Shown in pieces: positions 8,233-16,940 of a stretch of DNA of 64,000 bases (the first letter of the stretch is position 1; the number at the start of each line of letters is the position of its first letter). The notes below the pieces were generated by a model, which made no database searches, was not told where the DNA came from, and was given only the letters and a program-made list of their open reading frames with translations. Made by a program: the position numbers and the translations under genes. The stretch comes from an uncultured Pelagibacteraceae bacterium (GTDB taxonomy: Bacteria > Pseudomonadota > Alphaproteobacteria > Pelagibacterales > AG-422-B15): assembly GCA_902564295.1 (NCBI GenBank), contig CACFAO010000005.1:1-64000 (forward strand), read 5' to 3'.

Positions 8233-9653
8233 AATATATTTTTTGGGATCTCGAAACATCAACCTTGAATGCTGCTTATGGATCAATAATACAAGCAGCC
8301 GCAATTTGTACTGACCAAGATTTTAATATTTTGGACCAATTTGATTTTAGAGGTCGGATGAAGAAGGAATATCCTGTTCCTTCAGCAAAAGCATTATTAG
8401 TAAATGGGGTTTCCATAGATCAATTAAAAAATCATGAAAACTCTAATTTTAGTTTGATTTCCCAAATGCAAGGTAAATTTCTCTCCTGGGGCGAGTCGTT
8501 ATTTATCGGATACAATTCCATATCATTTGATGACATGCACTTAAGACAATCTCTTTATCAATCAGCACTTCCACCTTACATTACAAATACAAATGGAAAT
8601 AAAAGAGGTGATGCAATGAAACTGCTTCACTCTGCTGCTGCCGTGTATCCAAATGCTTTTGTAAGACCTCTTGATGATGAAACAGGAAAAATAACTTTCA
8701 GACTTGAAAAATTTGCTGCAGCAAATGGCATAGAACATTCTAAAGCTCACGATGCTCTTTCAGATGTTGAAGCAACACTTGGTGTGTGCAAGCTTGTTAA
8801 AGAAAAATGTAATGATATTTGGGAGAGTGCTCTTCAAACAGCTTCAAAGCAAGATGTATATACATATGTGAATCAAGATAAAGTATTTTGCGCAAGTCGA
8901 TTTTTCAGAGGAAAAGAATATACGCATGGTCTTGCCTATTTAACAAAAGATCCATCTTATGAAAACCATGTCTATTGTTATGACTTAACTGTCGATCCAG
9001 ATTATATTTTTGATCTAGATCGATCAGAACTAAAAAAATTATTTAAAGGAAAAAATAAATGTTTTCATATGATCAAAGCAAATGAGCAGCCGATACTTTT
9101 AAATGAAGAATATTTGTATCGATCAGAAAACTATAAAGACCTTACGCCAGAAATTGTAAATGAGAGAATGAAAAAAGTTAGGGGCAATAAGAATTTTATT
9201 GAGAAATTTACAAACCTACTTCTTGATAAAGGGGAAGATAGAGAATTAACGCAAGATCAAACCGAAAAGCCAGTTGAAGAGCAGATATACAATGGTTTTC
9301 CAAGTTCCAAAGACAATTATTTGATGTCAGACTTTCACGCGGCAGAATGGGATAAAAAATACGAAATTGCAGAAAAAATCACTGATATTAGATCAAAAGA
9401 ATTCGCAAAAAGGGTAATTTACAATGAAAAACCAGAATATTTACCAAAGAAAGAAATTCAAAAAAGGGATAAGGAAGTGGCTGAAAAAATATTATCAATG
9501 GATAAATGTACATGGAATACTATTCCAGCGGCAATGACAGAAATTGATGATTTAAGAGAAAGTGATGATGAAATTGACATGAATCGTCTAGAAGAAATAG
9601 ATACCTACATTCAGGAGCTAGATGAATATCATAGAGGTAAACTAAATGGATAG
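8229..9653 (+). CDS. sbcB: Exodeoxyribonuclease I
   Basis: 474 residues, the length of E. coli ExoI. The N-terminal DEDDh 3'-5' exonuclease domain is clear: FWDLETS (residues 5-11, D and E), SLFIGYNSISFDDMHLR (second Asp block), and HSKAHDALSDVEAT (about 166-180, catalytic His and Asp). The remainder fits the ExoI SH3-like and C-terminal helical domains (DKVFCASRFFRGK, YIFDLDRSELKKLF). The enzyme degrades single-stranded DNA in repair and recombination. It overlaps the upstream 93-aa gene and the downstream rmuC by four and eight bases. Confidence 0.88.
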   Translation: MKYIFWDLETSTLNAAYGSIIQAAAICTDQDFNILDQFDFRGRMKKEYPVPSAKALLVNGVSIDQLKNHENSNFSLISQMQGKFLSWGESLFIGYNSISFDDMHLRQSLYQSALPPYITNTNGNKRGDAMKLLHSAAAVYPNAFVRPLDDETGKITFRLEKFAAANGIEHSKAHDALSDVEATLGVCKLVKEKCNDIWESALQTASKQDVYTYVNQDKVFCASRFFRGKEYTHGLAYLTKDPSYENHVYCYDLTVDPDYIFDLDRSELKKLFKGKNKCFHMIKANEQPILLNEEYLYRSENYKDLTPEIVNERMKKVRGNKNFIEKFTNLLLDKGEDRELTQDQTEKPVEEQIYNGFPSSKDNYLMSDFHAAEWDKKYEIAEKITDIRSKEFAKRVIYNEKPEYLPKKEIQKRDKEVAEKILSMDKCTWNTIPAAMTEIDDLRESDDEIDMNRLEEIDTYIQELDEYHRGKLNG

Positions 9654-10641
9654 TATTATTACAATCATAATATTTGTAATCGGGGCAATAATTGGCGGAT
9701 TAACTGTTCATTTATTTAAAAGAAATTCGAATAATATCGAAGAGAGTGAAAGTTTAAACGATGTAAAAGATCTAGTTAAAGATCTAAGTAATAAAATTTC
9801 TCTTAAAGAAGGTAAAGATGAAGAACGTTATGAAATGGTCAATAGATTAACCTCTGCATTTACAGGTGGAATAAAAAAACAAGGTACAGCTGGTGAAATT
9901 TTATTGATTAATATTTTGCAACAATCAGGGTTAAGGGAAGGAAAGGATTTTGAAGTACAAAAAAAATTTGATGATGATGTGAATGGTGAGCTAAAAAGAA
10001 AATTTCCCGATATTATTTTACATTTACCAGACAGCAGGGATATAATAATTGACTCAAAAGTCTCACTCAGTGCTTGGCAAGAATATTGCAATAGTGAAGA
10101 TCAATTAATAAAAGAAGATGCTCATAAGAGGCATATTCAATCGATACGCAGTCACTTAAAAAAACTCAGTGAAGCTAATTATCAAAAGATATATGAAATT
10201 AAAACATTAGATGCAGTCATAATGTTCATGCCGTATGAAAGTGCCTTTGACTCAATGCTAGATAAAACTGAGGAAATCATACTTGAGGCAAATAAATATA
10301 AGATAATTTTAGCAAGCCCATCTACTTTGATATCTGTACTAAAAATAATTGATAACATGTGGTCAATTAACGAAAGAAATAAAAATGCCGATCTAATAGC
10401 AGGCACAGCACTTGAAATTTATTCTCAGGTTGAAAAGGTATATAGTGCTTTTGAAAATGCAGGATATGAACTGAGTAAATCAATGGGATCAATTGAAACT
10501 GCAAAGAGCAGATTAAGAGATGGAAAAGGAAGCTTGGTATCGCGAGTCAAAAAAATGATTAAACTGGGGGGTTTAAAACCTGATAAAGAAATCCCAGAAA
10601 CAGAAGAAATTTCGTCCACAAAAATAAAAAAAATTAAGTAA
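9646..10641 (+). CDS. rmuC: DNA recombination protein RmuC
   Basis: 331 residues: an N-terminal membrane helix (residues 3-22), a short coiled-coil region, and the RmuC nuclease-like domain with GTAGEILLINILQQSGL, the P-D-x-x-L-H-L-P and D-S-K-V-S-L-S-A-W core (PD-(D/E)xK-like) and the typical end with AGYELSKSMGSIETA. It is shorter than E. coli RmuC (475 aa) because the coiled coil is reduced. RmuC limits inversions at short inverted repeats. Adjacent exonuclease I suggests a repair operon. Confidence 0.88.
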   Translation: MDSIITIIIFVIGAIIGGLTVHLFKRNSNNIEESESLNDVKDLVKDLSNKISLKEGKDEERYEMVNRLTSAFTGGIKKQGTAGEILLINILQQSGLREGKDFEVQKKFDDDVNGELKRKFPDIILHLPDSRDIIIDSKVSLSAWQEYCNSEDQLIKEDAHKRHIQSIRSHLKKLSEANYQKIYEIKTLDAVIMFMPYESAFDSMLDKTEEIILEANKYKIILASPSTLISVLKIIDNMWSINERNKNADLIAGTALEIYSQVEKVYSAFENAGYELSKSMGSIETAKSRLRDGKGSLVSRVKKMIKLGGLKPDKEIPETEEISSTKIKKIK

Positions 10642-10679
10642 TATCAGTTATTTAGGATCAAATTATCTTGTATTTAGCC

Positions 10680-10708
10680 TTGACTTTAGCCCCCCTCATA
10701 CATAAATT
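10680..10708 (+). promoter_or_regulatory. Sigma-70 type promoter of trxA
   Basis: TTGACT (10680-10685) and TAAATT (10703-10708) are spaced by 17 bases; the transcript would begin about 20 bases before the trxA ribosome-binding site AGGGAAGGA. This is read by eye and not tested. Confidence 0.5.
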
Positions 10709-10735
10709 ACAGACAACTTTAGGGAAGGAATCATT

Positions 10736-11059
10736 ATGGCAACTATTAATGTAACAGACGCATCTTTTGAAGAAGAAGTATTGAAATCAGATAAGCCTGT
10801 TGTGCTTGATTTTTGGGCACCTTGGTGTGGACCTTGTAAACAAATTGGCCCATCTCTTGAAGAGATATCAGATGAAATGGCTGATAAAATCACCGTTGCT
10901 AAAATTAATATTGATGAAAACCCTAATACACCCACACAGTTTGGTGTTAGAGGAATCCCAACTATGTTAGTTTTTAAGAATGGTGAGGCTGCTGCAACGA
11001 AAGTTGGAGCGGTATCTAAAACTGCAATCGTTGAGTGGATTGAAGACTCAATCGCTTAA
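10736..11059 (+). CDS. trxA: Thioredoxin
   Basis: 107 residues with the full thioredoxin fold. The redox site W-C-G-P-C-K is at C31/C34, preceded by the conserved D-F-W-A-P, and the cis-proline segment reads GIPTMLVF. It is a cytoplasmic disulfide reductase serving ribonucleotide reductase and other targets. A strong purine-rich ribosome-binding site precedes it, and it has its own promoter. It is convergent with folC and the two stop codons share one TTAA. Confidence 0.96.
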   Translation: MATINVTDASFEEEVLKSDKPVVLDFWAPWCGPCKQIGPSLEEISDEMADKITVAKINIDENPNTPTQFGVRGIPTMLVFKNGEAAATKVGAVSKTAIVEWIEDSIA

Positions 11060-12342
11060 TTCATTTCTAAAACTTTTCCGGCTAAATATAAAGATCCACA
11101 TATTAGGATACGTGCATCTTGGTAATTATTATTTAAATTAGCTAATGCTTCCTGAATTGAATCGGCTCTATTTACATTTTCATAATGCTTTCTAAGCCCA
11201 GTATATAATTCATTTGAATCAATTGCACTCTCTTCATTTGGTATCGTAATAACAGTTAGAGCATCAATTTTATCAAACTTGCTTAAATAACTAATTGGAT
11301 CTTTTGTATTGATCATTCCAAAAATTATACACAACTTTTTATTAGTAAGCTGATTAATTGTTTCATTTAGATTACTCGCAGCGTCATCATTATGAGAACC
11401 ATCTAAATACAATTCATTTGTTGAAGCTATAGTAGATCCTAATTTGCCATCAGATATCTTTTCCATTCTTCCTGGAAAGTAAGTTTTATTGTGAAGATTT
11501 TTAGCGACAAAAGACTTTATATCAATATTGGTTAGTTTTGAAGCTGCAGCCAATGCAAGTCCAAGGTTCTTTTTCTGAAATACATTATGTGTATATAGGT
11601 TATCAAATTCAATTTTATTTTGGCTGTCTTCATATATTAACTTGTCATTATGTTCCGTTAAGTTCCACTGAATTCCATGGGCAAATATAGGAGCTTTTTT
11701 ATATTCCGCCTGATCCATAAGCATTTCTCTCGCTTCTGGGTAAGGCTGATAACCAATAATAGCTGGGACATCACTTTTAATTATTCCAGACTTTTCAAAC
11801 GCTATCATCTCAATGCTATCTCCTAAAAAATCCTGATGATCCCTAGAAATTGAGGTAATAACTGAGATTGCAGGAGTTATTACATTGCTGCTATCCAGTC
11901 TTCCACCTAAACCTACTTCAAGAAGTGTATAATCAGCCGGGCAATTTGAGGCTGCTTCAAAAAAAGCGGAACTAGTTATTTCAAAGAAAGTGATCGGATC
12001 GCTGTGATTAAAATCTTTCACTTTATTTAAGACGGAATACAGCTCCTCATTTGATATTTCTTTACCCATAAGCTGAAACCTCTCATTAAATCTAATTAGG
12101 TGAGGCGAGATATAGGCATTCGTCGATTTACTATTACTTTTTAAGATGTCCTGAATAAATTTCAGTGTAGAAAATTTTCCATTGGTTCCAGCAATATGAA
12201 CAATATTATTTATTTTATTCTGAGGGTTATCTAATTTTTCTAATAGGTTCCAAACTCTATCAAGTGATAAATCTATTCTTTTTGGATGAAGTTCAAGAAG
12301 CTCGTCTAAAAGCTTATCAATTTGTGTATTTGATATTTTCAA
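11056..12342 (-). CDS. folC: Bifunctional folylpolyglutamate/dihydrofolate synthase
   Basis: 428 residues of the Mur-ligase-related FolC family, which adds glutamate to dihydropteroate and folates with ATP. The P-loop lies at residues 52-59 and reads GTNGKFST; the usual family motif is GTNGKGS, so a bulky Phe replaces the glycine. TSISRDHQDFLG, FEKSGIIK and the LYLDGSHNDDAA block (conserved D-G-x-H-N) are present. It is the last gene of a long minus-strand operon (aroA to folC), starting directly after accD, and ends tail to tail with trxA. Confidence 0.92.
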   Translation of the reverse strand: MKISNTQIDKLLDELLELHPKRIDLSLDRVWNLLEKLDNPQNKINNIVHIAGTNGKFSTLKFIQDILKSNSKSTNAYISPHLIRFNERFQLMGKEISNEELYSVLNKVKDFNHSDPITFFEITSSAFFEAASNCPADYTLLEVGLGGRLDSSNVITPAISVITSISRDHQDFLGDSIEMIAFEKSGIIKSDVPAIIGYQPYPEAREMLMDQAEYKKAPIFAHGIQWNLTEHNDKLIYEDSQNKIEFDNLYTHNVFQKKNLGLALAAASKLTNIDIKSFVAKNLHNKTYFPGRMEKISDGKLGSTIASTNELYLDGSHNDDAASNLNETINQLTNKKLCIIFGMINTKDPISYLSKFDKIDALTVITIPNEESAIDSNELYTGLRKHYENVNRADSIQEALANLNNNYQDARILICGSLYLAGKVLEMN

Positions 12343-13197
12343 TTAGGCTACTCTTTTAAGTAATAATGAAATTATTTGAGATAATTTATCTTTAAGTTCT
12401 TTTCTATGAACCACTTGATCTATAAACCCATGCTCTAATAGATATTCTGATCTTTGGAACCCATCAGGCAGAGTCTCACCCACAGTATTTGAAATTACCC
12501 TAGGACCTGCAAAACAAATTAATGCGTTTGGTTCAGCCAATGTAATTGATCCCAATGATCCAAAAGACGCAGACACACCTCCACTTGTTGGATTTGTATT
12601 AACAACTATATAGGGTAACTTAGCATCTTTAACCATTTGACAAGCTATTGTTGTTTTTGGAAGTGATTGAAGAGAATGTTGATTTTCATCCATTCTTGCA
12701 CCTCCCGAACAAGTGAATACAATTAATGGAGTATGATTTGTAACAGAGTGTTCTGCCGCTTTAATCATTGCCTCTGCAGCTGAAGCTCCCACAGAACCCC
12801 CCATGAAATGAAAATTTTGAGCAGCAATAGTTACATTGATATTATTAATTTGCCCGTAACCAATTAGAAAACAGTCATCCATGTCTGTTTTTTGGCGAGC
12901 ATCATTAAATCGCTCTTTGTAAGTTTTTAAAGCTTTAAAATTAAGTGGATCAGTAAATCCAGAGGGATATTTTATTTCTTCAAATACACCACCATCAAAT
13001 AGATTTTTAAATCTAATACGAGGATGAATTTGTAAGTGTTCATCACAATTAGGGCATACGAAAAGAGTTTTTTCTAGATCACTCGAATAGAGCATTGTTT
13101 GGCATTGAGAGCATTTAATCCAAGCATTTTCTGCGATATCTAAACTTTTTTTCTTTCTAGGAAATACTTTTGAAATAGTTCTTGTTAACCAATTCAT
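12343..13197 (-). CDS. accD: Acetyl-CoA carboxylase carboxyltransferase subunit beta
   Basis: 284 residues. The N-terminal zinc ribbon has four cysteines (C29, C32, C48, C51), followed by the carboxyltransferase crotonase-like domain with GGSVGASAAEAM, VFTCSGGARM and TNPTSGGVSASFGSLG. With AccA it transfers the carboxyl group from biotin to acetyl-CoA, the first step of fatty acid synthesis. The start overlaps the trpA stop by four bases; accD between trpA and folC is the usual alphaproteobacterial order. Confidence 0.96.
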   Translation of the reverse strand: MNWLTRTISKVFPRKKKSLDIAENAWIKCSQCQTMLYSSDLEKTLFVCPNCDEHLQIHPRIRFKNLFDGGVFEEIKYPSGFTDPLNFKALKTYKERFNDARQKTDMDDCFLIGYGQINNINVTIAAQNFHFMGGSVGASAAEAMIKAAEHSVTNHTPLIVFTCSGGARMDENQHSLQSLPKTTIACQMVKDAKLPYIVVNTNPTSGGVSASFGSLGSITLAEPNALICFAGPRVISNTVGETLPDGFQRSEYLLEHGFIDQVVHRKELKDKLSQIISLLLKRVA

Positions 13198-14000
13198 GAG
13201 CTTAGCTTTTGTTTTAAATCACTTACCATATTGCCTACATTTGTGGCAGGATTGAGTTCTTCATTAATTGACCTTGTTATTTCTCTGCATAAAGCTGATC
13301 CTACAACGCATGCATCAGTATCCTTAAAATCATTTATTGTATCTGCTGTAATTCCAAAGCCAATTATGCATTTTTTATCAGGAGATATCTTTTTAATTAA
13401 ATTAAATCTTTTCTTAATTTCATCTGAACTTACTTTCAATTTTTGACCTGTAGTTGAAAGCATTGAAATATAGTAAACAACCTCATGAGCATCATTTAAT
13501 ATATTTTTTAGTCGGTCTTCATTTGTAGTAGGGCAAAGCAATTGTATGAATACAATACTATTTTCTTTACATTTTTTTGCAAAATCAAGATTAAGTGGCC
13601 ATGGCCAATCAACACATATTATGCCTGAAACTTTACTACTGATGCATTTCTTAATAAAATCTTCTTCCCCGTAAGCCATAATTTTATTCTGGTATGTCAT
13701 TATGATTACATCTGTCTCATAATCTTTTTTGAAATCTTCAATGATTTCAAAAATATCATCTGTTTTAATCCCACCAGATAGTGCTCTGTAAGTACTGTCT
13801 TGAATTGCGCCACCATCACCAATATTTGCTCCGTGTCCCAGTCCACATTCAATGATATCAGCACCTGACTCTGCAATTGATTTAAATATATTCAGTGAGG
13901 TTTTTTTATCTGGGTCTCCTCCAACTGTATAAGTTAATAGCGCAGCTCTATTATCTTCTTTTACTCGTTCAAAAGATTTAATTAAAGAAGATGATGTCAT
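13194..14000 (-). CDS. trpA: Tryptophan synthase alpha chain (divergent)
   Basis: 268 residues with the TIM-barrel of TrpA, in its normal place after trpB. The catalytic Glu (E51 in IIECG) and Asp (D62 in GDGG) are kept. The loop between them is unusual: where TrpA proteins normally read P-F-S-D-P-x-A-D-G-P, this one has L-G-H-G-A-N-I-G-D-G-G. The later N-P-I is NKI and the usual D-L-P-x-E-E block is VDWPWPLN. APTT-like (CPTTNEDRL) and VYYIS are retained. It probably still cleaves indole-glycerol phosphate, but the subunit interface loop differs. It overlaps trpB and accD by four bases each. Confidence 0.85.
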   Translation of the reverse strand: MTSSSLIKSFERVKEDNRAALLTYTVGGDPDKKTSLNIFKSIAESGADIIECGLGHGANIGDGGAIQDSTYRALSGGIKTDDIFEIIEDFKKDYETDVIIMTYQNKIMAYGEEDFIKKCISSKVSGIICVDWPWPLNLDFAKKCKENSIVFIQLLCPTTNEDRLKNILNDAHEVVYYISMLSTTGQKLKVSSDEIKKRFNLIKKISPDKKCIIGFGITADTINDFKDTDACVVGSALCREITRSINEELNPATNVGNMVSDLKQKLSS

Positions 14001-15226
14001 ATTTTGTAACCAAGTCTCTCAGCAATAATTTTTGAGTCTTTTGCAGAGTCTCCGCAAGAATCTACAACGATAATTGTATCTTTACTTAATTTAGGTGCAA
14101 TTTTGATTGCTTCTGCGAATGCATGTGAAGGTTCAAGTGAGGGACTCACAAAACCTTCATTTTTACTTACTAATTGAAAAGCTTCCAATGCCTCCTCGTC
14201 ACTAGCAGAAGTGTATCTTGCTCTTCCAGTTTCTTTTAAAAAACAATGAAGCGGACTCACACCTGGGTAATCAAGTCCAGCACTTATTGACTCTGTTTCC
14301 TCAATTTCTCCCTGATCGTCTTGAATAACATATTGAGTTGCTCCATGAAGAACCCCGATGGGTGATTCATTTGTTAGAGGTGCGGCATGTTTTGAAGATC
14401 CTTCGGGCCCCCCAGCTTCTACCCCTATGAGTTCAATATTATCATAATCAATCCATTCGTTCCAAAAACCTGCAGCTGACGATCCACCGCCAACGCAATT
14501 AATTAATTTCATATCTTTTGGAACTTCACCAAATTCATCCATTACTTGTTTTCTCATTTCTCTGGATATTTGAGCGGTAGACCAAGCACATATTTTGACA
14601 AAAATAGTAGGGCCAACAGTGCTTCCAACACACATATGAGCTTCTTCATTCTCACTTGTCCACCATCTCATGCATTCTGATACAGCATCCACTAAAGTTT
14701 GTGAGCCAGAGTTTACAGGAACAACTTCAGCGCCATAACTTCGCATAGAAAAGACATTTATAGACTGTCTTTCTACGTCCTTTGTGCCCATGAATATTTT
14801 GCATTTTAAATTAAATTTTGCCGCTGCCATACTGAGCATCTTTCCTGCGTATCCAGCACCAGTGTCACCCCCTATATAAGTTTTACCTAATCGCTTACAT
14901 ATTAAACTGTGAACTACTGCATTATAAGCTTTGTGTGCTCCACCGGTTGCTTTCGAAACCAGTTTGCAATAAATTTGAGCGCCGCCAAGGTGCTTCGTAA
15001 GGTTCTCCAATTTTATAAATGGGGTTGGCGCTCCAACAAAATTTTTAAAATAATAATCTCTCTCAGCGATAAATGTCTCATCGTTTCTTAATTTTTCAAA
15101 TTCACGAGTTAATTCTTCAATTGGATAATTAAGACTTTCAGCTATTTGGTTTCCACCAAATTTACCGCCCCAGTATCCATTTTCGTCATGTTGGTCAATG
15201 AGAGGAATTCCTTTTTCTAGTTTCAT
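13997..15226 (-). CDS. trpB: Tryptophan synthase beta chain (divergent active site)
   Basis: 409 residues, normal TrpB length, fold-type II PLP enzyme. The PLP lysine is K99 in GGAHKAYN, and DVERQSINVF, CVGGGSSA, SISAGLDYPGVSP and LEPSHA align with TrpB. Several near-invariant residues differ: the E-T-G-A-G-Q-H-G motif is D121-TGAGYAG, so the catalytic Glu is Asp and Gln-His is Tyr-Ala; GGGSN is GGGSS; and the C-terminal L-S-G-R-G-D-K-D is SCGDSAKD (391-397). Indole and serine condensation is the expected reaction, but altered specificity is possible. Four-base overlaps join it to trpF and trpA. Confidence 0.85.
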   Translation of the reverse strand: MKLEKGIPLIDQHDENGYWGGKFGGNQIAESLNYPIEELTREFEKLRNDETFIAERDYYFKNFVGAPTPFIKLENLTKHLGGAQIYCKLVSKATGGAHKAYNAVVHSLICKRLGKTYIGGDTGAGYAGKMLSMAAAKFNLKCKIFMGTKDVERQSINVFSMRSYGAEVVPVNSGSQTLVDAVSECMRWWTSENEEAHMCVGSTVGPTIFVKICAWSTAQISREMRKQVMDEFGEVPKDMKLINCVGGGSSAAGFWNEWIDYDNIELIGVEAGGPEGSSKHAAPLTNESPIGVLHGATQYVIQDDQGEIEETESISAGLDYPGVSPLHCFLKETGRARYTSASDEEALEAFQLVSKNEGFVSPSLEPSHAFAEAIKIAPKLSKDTIIVVDSCGDSAKDSKIIAERLGYKI

Positions 15227-15864
15227 TTTACAGCTTTGTTTGCCTTTGATATAAATTCAGATATTAATTTTTCATCTTTTATACCCTCTGAATTCTCAAC
15301 GCCAGAGCTAACATCAAAATATTCAGTTTTTTTTAAATTTAATGCTTCTGATATATTGTTAGTGTTGAGACCCCCTGATAGAAAAAATGACTTATTAGGG
15401 CAAAAATTTTTGATAATCTTCCAATCAAATGTCTGGCCAGTCCCTCCAGGCATATCTTTCTTTTGTTTTGAGTCTAATAGAATATGGTCAATGAAAGGAC
15501 AATATTCTTTTATTTTATCTAAATCAGACTCTGTTGATATGCTAAATGATTTTATTATTTTAAGATTATAGGCTTCATTGATTTTTCTTACTTCATTTAA
15601 ACTTTCATTTCCGTGCAATTGAATGTGTGTAAACTTCATTTCTGAGTAAGCTTTTAAATCACTATGAGTTGGATTTACAGTTACTGCAACAGTATTCACT
15701 TTGCCATTTATTTCATCTAAAATTTTCGCGCATCTATTGATTGATATGTTTCTGCTTGAATTTTTAAAAAAAACAAAGCCCAAAAAAGATGCACCACAAT
15801 TGATTGCATGTTTAGCAATTTTAATATCTTTTACTCCACAAATTTTAATGTACGCTTTAGTCAC
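15223..15864 (-). CDS. trpF: Phosphoribosylanthranilate isomerase
   Basis: 213 residues, a small TIM barrel catalysing the Amadori rearrangement in tryptophan synthesis. The general-base cysteine is C9 in KICGV and the general-acid aspartate is in HILLDSK; GGTGQTFDW, LSGGL and the phosphate-binding DVSSGVE follow as in ordinary TrpF proteins. In contrast to TrpA and TrpB downstream, I see no unusual catalytic residues. It overlaps pyrF and trpB by four bases each. Confidence 0.95.
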   Translation of the reverse strand: MTKAYIKICGVKDIKIAKHAINCGASFLGFVFFKNSSRNISINRCAKILDEINGKVNTVAVTVNPTHSDLKAYSEMKFTHIQLHGNESLNEVRKINEAYNLKIIKSFSISTESDLDKIKEYCPFIDHILLDSKQKKDMPGGTGQTFDWKIIKNFCPNKSFFLSGGLNTNNISEALNLKKTEYFDVSSGVENSEGIKDEKLISEFISKANKAVK

Positions 15865-16553
15865 TTTATGCTTTGATGAAAAATTTCAGCAGCTTTTCCA
15901 GGCGAGTCAGCAGAAGTTATTGGTCTTCCCACAACAATAACATCCGCACCAAACTCAATTGCTTTTTTAGCTGAAAGAGTTCTCTTTTGATCATTATTAT
16001 TGTCTGTTTGATTTCTTATTCCAGGCACAATAACTTTTAATTTAGATCCGAACGTTTCTTTGACTTTTCTTATCTCCATTGGGCTACAAACTATACCATC
16101 CATTCCACAATCAAATGCCAACGCAGATAGATTATCTACATTCTTATTAACTGTACCGCTCATACCAATTTCATTGATTGAGCCATCATCAAAACTTGTT
16201 AGCATTGTGACGCCAACTAAATTTGTATTACTATTTAATTCTTTTTTTAAATCGACACATTCTTTTAACATGCGGGAACCTCCCGAAACATGAAGTGTTG
16301 TATATGTAGGATTGTAAGATAGAATATTTTGAAGTGATTTTTTCACTGTATTTGGTATGTCATATAGTTTGAAGTCTAGAAATAATGGGAGTTCATATTT
16401 TGAAATTTTTTCAATACCTTTGACCCCACAAGATGTAAAAAATTCGAGACCTAATTTGATCCCGCCAATATGAGGTAAGATTTCATTAATAATTCTATCT
16501 GCATCATTAATACAACTTGTATCAATAGCACAGTAAATTGGATTTTTAGTCAA
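15861..16553 (-). CDS. pyrF: Orotidine 5'-phosphate decarboxylase
   Basis: 230 residues; final step of UMP synthesis. The catalytic network D60-x-K62-x-x-D65 is in FLDFKLYDIPNTV, and the phosphate-binding loop VPGIR plus VVGRPIT closes the barrel. It begins 23 bases after ihfB and overlaps trpF by four bases. The gene order ihfB-pyrF-trpF-trpB-trpA is common in alphaproteobacteria. Confidence 0.95.
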   Translation of the reverse strand: MTKNPIYCAIDTSCINDADRIINEILPHIGGIKLGLEFFTSCGVKGIEKISKYELPLFLDFKLYDIPNTVKKSLQNILSYNPTYTTLHVSGGSRMLKECVDLKKELNSNTNLVGVTMLTSFDDGSINEIGMSGTVNKNVDNLSALAFDCGMDGIVCSPMEIRKVKETFGSKLKVIVPGIRNQTDNNNDQKRTLSAKKAIEFGADVIVVGRPITSADSPGKAAEIFHQSIK

Positions 16554-16576
16554 AATTTTTGTTTTATGAAATCTTT

Positions 16577-16885
16577 CTAACTCTCGTTAGAAGAGTTTTC
16601 TTGTTTATTTAGTTTTAATCTAAGTTCTTTTCCAGTCTTAAAGCGCGGGATATACTTCTCCTCAACATTTACAGCTTCCCCAGTTCTTGGGTTTCGACCA
16701 GTGCGCTGCTTCCTGTGCTGCACGCTGAAGGCGCCAAACCCTCTGAGCTCTACTCTTTTGCCATCAGCTAGAGACTGAGTTATTTCGTTGAAAATTGTAT
16801 TAACAATTCTCTCAACATCTCTCACAAAAAGATGAGGGTTTGCTTCAGTAATATTTTGAATAAGTTTTGATTTTATTAAACTCAT
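16577..16885 (-). CDS. ihfB: Integration host factor subunit beta
   Basis: 102 residues of the HU/IHF family, nucleoid proteins that bend DNA. The DNA-clasping beta arm is visible as [10 protein letters not shown] with the intercalating proline, preceded by [11 protein letters not shown]. Its position between rpsA and pyrF supports the IHF-beta (HimD) assignment over plain HU. The partner IhfA is not in this window. Confidence 0.93.
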   Translation of the reverse strand: MSLIKSKLIQNITEANPHLFVRDVERIVNTIFNEITQSLADGKRVELRGFGAFSVQHRKQRTGRNPRTGEAVNVEEKYIPRFKTGKELRLKLNKQENSSNES

Positions 16886-16940
16886 ATAAATAATTATATG
16901 GCATTAAATTTTATTGTAAACGATTGATTGTAAAGAATAT

